Position numbers and translations under genes: made by a program. A DNA stretch of 17,067 bases from Opitutia bacterium (GTDB lineage Bacteria > Verrucomicrobiota > Verrucomicrobiae > Opitutales > UBA953): assembly GCA_947488485.1 (NCBI GenBank), contig CANKZO010000034.1, positions 1-17,067 on the forward strand, given 5' to 3'. This document shows positions 1 through 5,146 of the stretch, one piece after another. Under the pieces are notes generated by a model, which made no database searches, had not been told where the DNA came from, and saw only the letters and a list, made by a program, of their open reading frames with translations. Each line of letters opens with the position of its first letter. The stretch's first letter is position 1.

Positions 1-78
1 GGCCGGGGCGGGATCACCGACTTTGAGGCCGGCGGCGGACAGGGTGGCCGAGAGCAGCAGCAGGAGCAGGGCGCGCAT
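1..78 (-). CDS. Secreted TlpA/thioredoxin-like protein, N-terminal fragment (runs off the left edge)
   Basis: Only the first 26 codons are inside the window, read from an ATG at 78. They encode Met-Arg, a long run of leucines and an Ala-rich stretch, which is a clear export signal ending near Ser-Ala-Ala-Gly. The sequence LKVGDPAPA follows. That is the typical entry into a TlpA/AhpC-type thioredoxin fold, and it matches LSVGDKAPT in the complete gene at 452-985. The fragment is therefore very likely a tandem paralogue of that gene. The 5' leaders also match: positions 107-126 and 1009-1028 agree at 18 of 20 bases. No Shine-Dalgarno sequence is visible; the leader is pyrimidine-rich on the coding strand. 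The active-site CxxC would lie outside the window, so the exact function is open. Confidence 0.7.
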   Translation of the reverse strand, partial: MRALLLLLLSATLSAAGLKVGDPAPA

Positions 79-139
79 GGGGATGAAGGATTAATAGGGG
101 AAGGGCGGGGGGAGGCAAGAAGGCGGATGACAGATGGCG

Positions 140-187
140 GAGGACTGAGTTGAGGGCTGCGTTGAGGACTGAATGGAGGGCTGAATG
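140..187. repeat. Tandem repeat, four 12-bp units
   Basis: Four consecutive 12-bp units start with GAGG: GAGGACTGAGTT, GAGGGCTGCGTT, GAGGACTGAATG and GAGGGCTGAATG. Units 1 and 3 share GAGGACTGA and units 2 and 4 share GAGGGCTG, so a 24-bp higher-order period is also visible. The array lies just upstream of the left-edge gene and just beyond its pyrimidine-rich leader. No matching array is seen upstream of the paralogue. Confidence 0.7.
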
Positions 188-201
188 GATGAACGTAGAT
201 A

Positions 202-266
202 CAGGTGGCGGGTGGCAGCCCCGGGTGGCGGGTGGCGGGTGGGAGCAGCGCTCAAGGGGGAACCGG
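202..266 (+). repeat. Dispersed GC-rich module, copy A
   Basis: This stretch matches 1115-1178 almost base for base. Both begin CAGGTGGCGGGTGGC, continue through GCCCCGGGTGGC and more GGTGGC units, and end CTCAAGGGG(G/A)AACCGGA. The differences are a few substitutions and a short length change around 240-250. Both copies point the same way and lie 913 bp apart. The end motif CTCAAGGGG...CCGGAT is also the outer arm of the inverted repeat at 1163-1385. Function unknown. Confidence 0.75.
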
Positions 267-287
267 ATGGTTGGATGGGGTGCCTGC

Positions 288-316
288 GGTAGGGTCAGCA
301 CTGCGTGCTGACCTAG
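288..316 (+). repeat. REP-like palindrome, copy 1
   Basis: This 29-bp unit has head GGTAGG, stem GTCAGCAC (294-301) pairing perfectly with GTGCTGAC (305-312) across a TGC loop, and tail CTAG. It is the exact reverse complement of 387-415. A GTAG-bearing head followed by a palindrome is the known hallmark of REP elements mobilised by RAYT (TnpA-REP) transposases. Assignment to that class is inference, since no RAYT gene lies in the window. Confidence 0.8.
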
Positions 317-320
317 CCCA

Positions 321-336
321 TTCGCCGGAGGGCGAA
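321..336. repeat. Small perfect hairpin between palindromes
   Basis: TTCGCC pairs with GGCGAA across a GGAG loop. The 12-bp core TCGCCGGAGGGC recurs at 3650-3661, in the spacer upstream of the acs transcript, again inside an inverted repeat. It may be a linker within a composite BIME-like element. Confidence 0.5.
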
Positions 337-348
337 AGCGGATGCATG

Positions 349-377
349 CTAGGTCGTGACGCGGTCCCGACCCTACC
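349..377 (-). repeat. REP-like palindrome, copy 2 (diverged)
   Basis: This unit is the same 29-bp length and orientation as 387-415, with identical ends CTAGGTC and GACCCTACC. The inner stem is changed: GTCGTGAC faces GTCCCGAC, which leaves one mismatched pair out of eight around a GCG loop. At its fourth stem position the base changes are complementary (A-T to G-C), so pairing there is kept. Confidence 0.7.
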
Positions 378-386
378 CCAAGGCAA

Positions 387-415
387 CTAGGTCAGCACGC
401 AGTGCTGACCCTACC
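387..415 (-). repeat. REP-like palindrome, copy 3
   Basis: This is the exact reverse complement of copy 1 over all 29 bp. Copies 1 and 3 therefore form a head-out inverted pair separated by 70 bp, the geometry of a BIME. The pair starts 36 bp beyond the stop codon of the minus-strand TlpA-like gene, where it could also act as an mRNA 3'-end stabiliser; that role is inferred. Confidence 0.8.
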
Positions 416-451
416 TCGCGGCAGTTTTCCCAACCGTTAACCGCCAACCGC

Positions 452-985
452 CTACTTCTTCGCCGGGGCGGCGGGTTCGGCGGCCTTGGCTTCGGCGATG
501 AAGCCGCGGATCTTTTCGTCCGAGAGCGAGGCCGGGTGGCCGATGTAAGCGACCTTACCGCCGGCGACCACGAAGCTGCACGGGATGCCGTTCTGGCCGG
601 CGGCGTCCATCCAAGCCTTACCCATCGCGCCGTTGGTATCCTTGGCGACGGTGTAATCCATCTGCTTGGTGTTCTTGCGGACATACGCGTCGGCGGCTTC
701 GACGCCCGAAGAGACGTGGATGCTGATCACCTGCACGCCGTCGGGCTTGAGCTTGGCCTGCAGTTCCGCGAGGTGCGGGATCGAGGCGACGCAAGGCGGG
801 CACCAGGTCGCCCAGAATTCGATGACGTAGGTCTTCTTCGGGTCGAGGGACGAGACGCGATCGCCCTTGATCCAGCCCGAGGGAAGTTTCGTCGGGGCTT
901 TGTCGCCGACGCTGAGCGTCGGTCCTTTCGGCGCGGCGAAACCGAGGGTGGCCAGGAGCAGGAGGAGGAGGGTGGGGAGGCGCAT
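452..985 (-). CDS. Secreted TlpA-like thiol-disulfide oxidoreductase
   Basis: The 177-aa protein begins with a Leu-rich signal peptide (residues 1 to about 18, ending FAA), so it should work outside the cytoplasm. A thioredoxin fold follows: SVGDKAP at 25-31, the redox motif WCPPC at 61-65 after VIEFWAT, and the conserved cis-proline in GIP at 133-135. WCPPC with this layout is typical of TlpA/ResA-type reductases that keep exported cysteines or cytochrome c haem sites reduced. Cys136 directly follows the cis-proline, which is less usual. The tail is Ala/Lys-rich and probably disordered. No cytochrome gene is nearby, so the partner is unknown. The ATG at 985 has no Shine-Dalgarno sequence but a roughly 40-nt pyrimidine-rich leader. 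A partial paralogue lies downstream at 1-78. Confidence 0.9.
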   Translation of the reverse strand: MRLPTLLLLLLATLGFAAPKGPTLSVGDKAPTKLPSGWIKGDRVSSLDPKKTYVIEFWATWCPPCVASIPHLAELQAKLKPDGVQVISIHVSSGVEAADAYVRKNTKQMDYTVAKDTNGAMGKAWMDAAGQNGIPCSFVVAGGKVAYIGHPASLSDEKIRGFIAEAKAAEPAAPAKK

Positions 986-1026
986 GGGAGGAGATTGAGG
1001 GGGAGAGGGGTGGGAGGCAAGAGGGC

Positions 1027-1055
1027 GGTAGGGACAGCACCACGTGCTGTCCTAG
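1027..1055 (+). repeat. REP-like palindrome, copy 4
   Basis: The head GGTAGG and tail CTAG are the same as in copy 1. The stem is GACAGCAC (1033-1040) with GTGCTGTC (1044-1051) around a CAC loop. Compared with copy 1, the second stem base is A instead of T and its partner is T instead of A. This compensatory pair change shows that pairing, not just sequence, is conserved. It lies 42 bp upstream of the TlpA-like start codon. Confidence 0.8.
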
Positions 1056-1114
1056 GTGCAAAAGTGCAAATCGGCCTATGGCCTGTGCAAAGGTGCAAAA
1101 GTGGATGCAAGTTT

Positions 1115-1178
1115 CAGGTGGCGGGTGGCGGCCCCGGGTGGCAGGTGGCGGGATTGGAGGCGCTCAAGGGGAAACCGG
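1115..1178 (+). repeat. Dispersed GC-rich module, copy B
   Basis: This is the second copy of the module at 202-266, in the same orientation. It shares CAGGTGGCGGGTGGC, GCCCCGGGTGGC and the end CTCAAGGGG(A)AACCGGA. Its right end is also the left arm of the inverted repeat at 1163-1385. The two modules flank the complete TlpA-like gene as direct repeats and could recombine to delete it. Confidence 0.75.
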
Positions 1179-1385
1179 AGACCGGATAGAATGCTGCGGA
1201 GAATTTATTTTCAGGTCCCAGGTCTCGGCCGTCGGGCATCAGGTTCAGGTGTTCAGGTTCGGGTACAGGTCCCGGGCATGCTTTCCGCACCCGTGCCCGC
1301 AACTGCACGTGCACCTGTAGCCGAGACCTGAGACCCGAAGTTATGCCACCCCAGCTAATCATCCGGTTTCCGGTCTCCCTTTGAG
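1163..1385. repeat. Nested inverted-repeat element (possible MITE-like or structured element)
   Basis: The outer arms at 1163-1187 and 1361-1385 are 25 bp each and match at 22 positions when one is reverse-complemented. A second pair at 1214-1229 and 1320-1335 matches 15 of 16. Inside are TACAGGT/ACCTGTA (1264-1270, 1313-1319) and CGGGCA/TGCCCG (1273-1278, 1294-1299). The left half holds six CAGGT words between 1212 and 1270. All four pairs nest correctly, so the whole 223 bp could form a long cruciform in DNA or a branched hairpin in RNA. I see no transposase and no clear target-site duplication. Confidence 0.6.
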
Positions 1386-1394
1386 TTTATCGAT

Positions 1395-1427
1395 ATAAAT
1401 AAAAAACCCCGACGGGGTCGGGGTTTT
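1395..1427 (-). terminator. Rho-independent terminator of acs
   Basis: On the minus strand an 11-bp stem (AAAACCCCGAC pairing with GTCGGGGTTTT, 1403-1427, GGG loop) begins 19 nt past the acs stop codon and is followed by a U-rich run into TTATTTATA. A strong GC core with flanking A/U tracts is the classical intrinsic terminator form. The A-tract on the other side could give some activity in the plus direction too. Confidence 0.9.
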
Positions 1428-1446
1428 GAGGGGGCTGAGTTTTAGT

Positions 1447-3489
1447 TCAGGCTTTCGCGGCGTTGAACTTCGAGCGGATGGCTTCGACGACGGCCGGGTC
1501 GGCCAGGGTCGAGACATTGCCGAGTTCGCGGCCTTCGGAGATATCGCGCAGGAGGCGGCGCATGATCTTACCCGAGCGGGTCTTCGGCAGGTCAGGCACG
1601 AACACGATGCGTTCCGGGCGGGCGAACTTACCGATCTTCGCGTCGACCATGCCGTTGAGCTTCTTGGCGAGCTCAGCTTCGTTCACCGTCTTCGCCGCGG
1701 CGGACTTCAGGATGACGAAGGCCATGAGGCCCTGGCCCTTGAGGTCGTGCTTCACGCCGATGACCGCGGACTCGGCGACCGCCGCGTCCTCGATGAAGAT
1801 CGCTTCCAGCTCGGCCGTGCCGATGCGGTGGCCGGAGACATTGACCACGTCGTCGACGCGTCCGGTGATCCAGAGATAGCCGTCCTTGTCGCGGATGGCG
1901 CCGTCGCCCGGGAAGTAATACTTGCCGCCCCAGCGGTTCCAATAGGTGTCCACGTAGCGCTGTTCGTCGCCGAAGATGCCCTGCGTGATGCCGGGCCAGG
2001 GCTTGCGGATGGCGAGGATGCCGTGGTCGGTCTCGTTGCCGTTCTCGTCGAGGACGGCGGCGTCGACGCCGAAGAACGGCAGCGTGGCCGAGCCGGGCTT
2101 CGTGGGCGTGCAGCCGGGCATCGGGGTGATCATGTGGCCGCCGGTCTCGGTCTGCCACCACGTGTCGACGATCGGGCAGCGCTCGGCGCCGATGTTACGA
2201 TGATACCAGAGCCAGGCTTCCGGATTGATCGGTTCGCCGACGGAGCCGAGGAGGCGCAGCGAGGAGAGGTCGTGCTTCTTCACCCACTCGTCGCCCCACT
2301 TCATGAAAGCGCGGATGGCGGTCGGAGCCGTGTAGAAGACCGTGACCTTGTGGTCCTGGATGATCTTCCAGAAGCGGCCGAAGTCGGGCGCGTCGGGCGC
2401 GCCTTCATACATCAGCACCGACGAGCCGTTGAGGAGCGGGCCGTAGACCACGTAGGTGTGGCCCGTGACCCAGCCCACGTCGGCCGTGCACCAGAAGAGG
2501 TCGTCGCCGCGGAGGTCGAAGACATACTTGTTGGTCGAGTAGGCGTGGACCATGTAGCCGCCCACGCTGTGCATGATGCCCTTGGGCTTGCCGGTGGAGC
2601 CGGAAGTGTAGAGCAGGAAGAGCATCTCGTTGGCCTCCTGCTGGACCGCTTCGCACTGGTCGGTGACCTTGGCGGCGGCCTCGTGATACCAGACGTCGCG
2701 GCCGGCCTGCATGACGCAGCCCGCGTCGGGCTTGCCCGGGTGACGCTGGAGCACGAGCACGTGGGCGCAGGTCGGGCAGTCCTTCACGCCTTCGTCGACC
2801 GTCTGCTTGAGCGGCAGGAATTTCCCGCGGCGGTAGCCGCCGTCCATCGTGATGACCGCCTTCGACTTCGCGTCATTGACGCGGTCGCGGATGGATTCGG
2901 CCGAGAAGCCGCCGAACACGACGGAGTGGACGATGCCCAGGCGGGCGCAGGCGAGGACCGCCATCGCGAGCTCGGGTACCATCGGCATGTAGATCGCGAC
3001 CGTGTCGCCGCGCTCCAGGCCCATGCCCTTGAGCACGTTCGAGAAGCGGCTGACCTCGGAGAGCAGCTGGCGGTAGGTGATGCGGCGGACCTCGGCGGCC
3101 TTGCCGTCGGCGGTGGGCTCGCCTTCGTAGACGATCGCGACCTTGTCGCCGAGGCCCTTGGCGACCTGCGCGTCGAGGCAGTTGTAGGCGACGTTGGTCT
3201 TGCCGTCCACGAACCAGCGGAAGAACGGCTTCTTGGATTCGTCGACCACCTTCGTCCACGGCTGGAACCAGGTCAGCTCCTTGGCTTCGTCGGCCCAGAA
3301 GCCATCGGGGTCTTGGATCGAGCGCTGGTAGAGGGCTTGATAGCCGTCCATGCCCTTGACGCGGGCCTTGGCGACGAACGCGGCGCTCGGCGGGAAGATC
3401 TGCTCGTTGGAGCCGAAGCCTTCGGCGCTGGCCTTCTTGACGTCGTCGATTTCTTCGTTGGCGTCGGAGTTCTGGGGGGTGTTGGCCAT
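1447..3489 (-). CDS. acs: Acetyl-CoA synthetase (AMP-forming)
   Basis: This 680-aa cytoplasmic enzyme activates acetate to acetyl-AMP and then acetyl-CoA, feeding the TCA cycle, glyoxylate shunt or lipid synthesis. It is full length for Acs (about 650 aa) with a slightly longer N-terminus. The ANL-family motifs are in order: the ATP-binding loop YTSGSTGKPKG at 294-304, DTWWQTETG at 442-450 (Trp typical of acetate-size substrates), the hinge and A8 region GRVDDVVNVSGHR at 543-555, and the C-terminal catalytic lysine in RSGKIMRR (Lys641). That lysine is the known target of Pat-type reversible acetylation in this family. A 41-aa membrane protein ends 1 nt before the ATG, so the two are probably translated together. 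An intrinsic terminator follows. The leader has no Shine-Dalgarno sequence. Confidence 0.98.
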   Translation of the reverse strand: MANTPQNSDANEEIDDVKKASAEGFGSNEQIFPPSAAFVAKARVKGMDGYQALYQRSIQDPDGFWADEAKELTWFQPWTKVVDESKKPFFRWFVDGKTNVAYNCLDAQVAKGLGDKVAIVYEGEPTADGKAAEVRRITYRQLLSEVSRFSNVLKGMGLERGDTVAIYMPMVPELAMAVLACARLGIVHSVVFGGFSAESIRDRVNDAKSKAVITMDGGYRRGKFLPLKQTVDEGVKDCPTCAHVLVLQRHPGKPDAGCVMQAGRDVWYHEAAAKVTDQCEAVQQEANEMLFLLYTSGSTGKPKGIMHSVGGYMVHAYSTNKYVFDLRGDDLFWCTADVGWVTGHTYVVYGPLLNGSSVLMYEGAPDAPDFGRFWKIIQDHKVTVFYTAPTAIRAFMKWGDEWVKKHDLSSLRLLGSVGEPINPEAWLWYHRNIGAERCPIVDTWWQTETGGHMITPMPGCTPTKPGSATLPFFGVDAAVLDENGNETDHGILAIRKPWPGITQGIFGDEQRYVDTYWNRWGGKYYFPGDGAIRDKDGYLWITGRVDDVVNVSGHRIGTAELEAIFIEDAAVAESAVIGVKHDLKGQGLMAFVILKSAAAKTVNEAELAKKLNGMVDAKIGKFARPERIVFVPDLPKTRSGKIMRRLLRDISEGRELGNVSTLADPAVVEAIRSKFNAAKA

Positions 3490-3490
3490 G

Positions 3491-3616
3491 TTATTTACGT
3501 TTGGAGCGAAGGATCAGATAGATGGAGAAAGCCACCAGGATGGCGAGCGTCAGGACGAGCCAAGGGGTGTCGGCGATGTCCGGGGTGCCGGGGGATTGGT
3601 CCGCGAGGAAGGCCAT
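3491..3616 (-). CDS. Small single-pass membrane protein upstream of acs (41 aa)
   Basis: An ATG at 3616 opens a 41-codon frame ending in TAA 1 nt before the acs start codon. The product begins MAFLADQSPGTPD, has one hydrophobic helix at about residues 19-36 (WLVLTLAILVAFSIYLIL) and ends RSKRK. By the positive-inside rule the basic tail should lie in the cytoplasm. The clean layout (polar head, one helix, basic tail) and the near-contact with acs support a real gene. I do not recognise a named family. It could be an accessory to acetate uptake or a membrane tether, but that is a guess from position only. A longer frame extends upstream, but its sequence is Arg/Pro-rich and overlaps the HAD gene, so I chose the internal ATG. 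Confidence 0.7.
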   Translation of the reverse strand: MAFLADQSPGTPDIADTPWLVLTLAILVAFSIYLILRSKRK

Positions 3617-3633
3617 GGGGTGACGGGGTAGGA

Positions 3634-3663
3634 ATAAGAACCTCGCCGGTCGCCGGAGGGCAA
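3634..3663 (-). promoter_or_regulatory. Candidate sigma-70-type promoter for the small ORF and acs
   Basis: On the minus strand TTGCCC (3663-3658) and TCTTAT (3639-3634) are separated by 18 nt, each matching the -35 and -10 consensus at 4 of 6 bases. The implied start site would be only about 10 nt from the ATG at 3616, giving a very short leader. This is a weak call made by eye. Confidence 0.3.
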
Positions 3664-3717
3664 CCAAAACGCGGGGTCGATAGCGAGTTTGACCCCAGGT
3701 CAGGGCGTTGGTTCGCC

Positions 3718-4368
3718 TCAGAGTTCGGCCACCAGCTCCGCGAACCCGTCGACGATCCGGACGTCCAGCCCCTCGAGGCGCGCCCGGTGCTGGTGGCCGT
3801 GGGCGGTCAGGACGCAGTCGACGCCCATGGCGGCGGCGGCTTCGGCGTCGTGGGCCGTATCCCCGAAATAGATCACGTCTTCCGGGCGCACGTCCAGGTC
3901 GGCCAGGTGCCGGCGGGCGCGGTCCTCCTTGCTGCCGGCGTGGATGTCGTCCCCACCGCAGGCTTTGCGGAAGCGGCCGTCGAGTCCGTAGTGCGCGAGG
4001 GTGTCCGTGAGCAGCGTGCGCTCGTAGGCCGAGAGCACCGAGTGCGTGAGTCCCGCGGCGCTGAGTCCGGCGAGGAGCGTCTCGGCGTGGTCGTGCAGGC
4101 GGCACTCCGTCTTCCGGGCTTCATAGGCGGCCATGAAGCGGACGGACATCGCGCGGAAGGAGGCTTCGTCGGGCGTGAAGCCGATGGCCTGATAGACCTT
4201 GATGACCGGGAATTGGAAGATCTCGCGGTAGCGCACCGGATCGACGGGCGGATGGCCGTCTTCGGTGAGCAGGCGGTTGAGGGACGCGCAGCACAGCCAC
4301 GTGTCATCGAGGAGCGTGCCGTTCCAATCCCAGACCGCGTGGCGGTAGTCGGTCAGCTTCTTACGCAT
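3718..4368 (-). CDS. HAD-superfamily phosphatase (phosphoglycolate phosphatase-like)
   Basis: The 216-aa protein has the four HAD motifs. Motif I is DWNGTLLDD (nucleophile Asp14), motif II includes Ser113 in VLSAYE, motif III Lys147 in GSKED, and motif IV is GDTAHD (Asp170, Asp174), with a helical cap between I and II. This is the layout of subfamily IA phosphatases such as phosphoglycolate phosphatase. Asn16 replaces the usual second Asp of motif I, which normally acts as acid/base. DWN variants are common in one PGP-like branch, so the protein may still be active, but the substrate cannot be named. Its ATG lies inside the end of the DUF2071 gene (8-nt overlap), which implies translational coupling. 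A 101-bp spacer separates it from the small membrane protein gene. Confidence 0.88.
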   Translation of the reverse strand: MRKKLTDYRHAVWDWNGTLLDDTWLCCASLNRLLTEDGHPPVDPVRYREIFQFPVIKVYQAIGFTPDEASFRAMSVRFMAAYEARKTECRLHDHAETLLAGLSAAGLTHSVLSAYERTLLTDTLAHYGLDGRFRKACGGDDIHAGSKEDRARRHLADLDVRPEDVIYFGDTAHDAEAAAAMGVDCVLTAHGHQHRARLEGLDVRIVDGFAELVAEL

Positions 4369-5101
4369 GTCCGGGCACGAGGCTGAAGGCCTCCACGTCG
4401 ACGCCGGCAGAGCAATGGGCGAAGTCTGGGGCGCGGCCCGCGAGCGGGAAGCCGTCCCACTCCACCGGCTGTTCGCTCCAGGTGGTCAGCTGGGCGAGGC
4501 TGAGTTCGTAAGGCGCGTGGTGGACCTGGCCGCGGAGCAGACGGCCGCCGCGGACGGAGAAGAAGTTATAGCGTTCCGCCAGGTGGAAGAGGCGCGTGCC
4601 GGGCGCGGCGGGCGCGGGCGGCGTCAGGGCCTTCCAGGCATAGCGGGCGGCGTGCGCGAAGCCCTCGCGTTGGCAGTCCATCGTCCAGCGTTCGCCGAAG
4701 GCGCGATGCGTCAGGTCCGCGTGTTCGTAGGGTAGGCCGAAGAAAGTCCGGGCGATGCGCACGGCCGGCCCGCGGTCGCAGTCCAGCGACAGGAACCACA
4801 CGCCCGGTTCGCCGGAGGCGTCGCGCACGTAGACGCGGACGTTCAGTTCGTTGAAGTGGGAGAGCCAGGGCAGGGCGGGCAGGCCTTCGGGGCGGACGCC
4901 GAGCATACGGAAGCCGACGATGCCCAGGTGAGTCTCGCCCTCGAAGAGGTCGGGCGTCAGGCCGGGCGGCAGGATCCGGGCGACGGCCGCGGGATCGCAG
5001 CGCCAATGCAGGAAGAAGAGCTGGTCCCAGCGCTGACGCAGCAACGCGCGGCGGTCCGGGCGGCGGCGCGCGGCGAGCAGGCGTTGGGTGGCTTCATCCA
5101 T
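4361..5101 (-). CDS. DUF2071 (YqjF-like) protein
   Basis: The product is 246 aa from the ATG at 5101; a GTG at 5119 would add six residues. The opening RQRWDQLFFLHWRCDPAAV and LPPGLTPDLFEGETHLGIVGF are characteristic of the DUF2071/YqjF family, whose fold is related to acetoacetate decarboxylase. Further family-type stretches are FNELNVRVYV and GVWFLSLDCDRG. No signal peptide or membrane segment is seen, so it should be cytoplasmic. The family has no settled biochemical role. The gene overlaps the start of the HAD phosphatase by 8 nt and begins 45 nt after the upstream propeller gene, so the three may form one transcript. Confidence 0.85.
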   Translation of the reverse strand: MDEATQRLLAARRRPDRRALLRQRWDQLFFLHWRCDPAAVARILPPGLTPDLFEGETHLGIVGFRMLGVRPEGLPALPWLSHFNELNVRVYVRDASGEPGVWFLSLDCDRGPAVRIARTFFGLPYEHADLTHRAFGERWTMDCQREGFAHAARYAWKALTPPAPAAPGTRLFHLAERYNFFSVRGGRLLRGQVHHAPYELSLAQLTTWSEQPVEWDGFPLAGRAPDFAHCSAGVDVEAFSLVPGHA

Positions 5102-5146
5102 CGCGTCACCATCCCGCACGGTCGCCGTCGCGTCAAGCGGGCGGAC

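Larger units (their letters stand above)
79..451. other. 373-bp repeat-rich intergenic region between the two TlpA-like genes
   Basis: I see no convincing gene here. Short open frames lack a family resemblance and run through the repeats. In order the stretch holds the pyrimidine-rich leader of the left gene, a four-unit 12-bp tandem repeat (140-187), a 64-bp module (202-266) that recurs at 1115-1178, and three REP-like palindromes (288-316, 349-377, 387-415) with a small TTCGCC/GGCGAA hairpin between them at 321-336. It ends in three AACCG units spaced 7 bp apart (432-450), just after the stop codon of the complete TlpA-like gene. Confidence 0.8.
986..1446. other. 461-bp repeat-rich intergenic region between the TlpA-like gene and acs
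   Basis: No gene is supported here. Reading along the plus strand, it contains the pyrimidine-rich leader of the TlpA-like gene (986-1026 seen as purines), a REP-like palindrome (1027-1055), a cluster of GCAAA words (1059-1110) including an exact 12-bp repeat GGTGCAAAAGTG at 1055-1066 and 1092-1103, the 64-bp module copy B (1115-1178), a nested inverted-repeat element (1163-1385), and the acs terminator (1395-1427). No obvious promoter was picked out. Confidence 0.8.

Noticed and set aside
288..1055. A CRISPR array from repeated 29-bp units
   Set aside because: The units occur in both orientations, spacing is irregular (32, 9 and 611 bp), there are only four copies and no cas genes; they fit REP-like palindromes better.
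356..1189. A 277-codon plus-strand open frame over the TlpA-like gene
   Set aside because: The minus-strand frame has a signal peptide and WCPPC; the plus frame is its shadow and runs into the repeat regions.
1426..4386. A 986-codon plus-strand open frame across acs, the small ORF and the HAD gene
   Set aside because: It is antisense to three well-recognised genes, has an Arg/Ala/Val/Asp-rich composition without any family match, and is explained by GC-rich third positions on the opposite strand.
5102..5119. GTG start for the DUF2071 protein at 5119
   Set aside because: The six extra residues are not conserved-looking and an ATG follows at 5101; the choice remains open.
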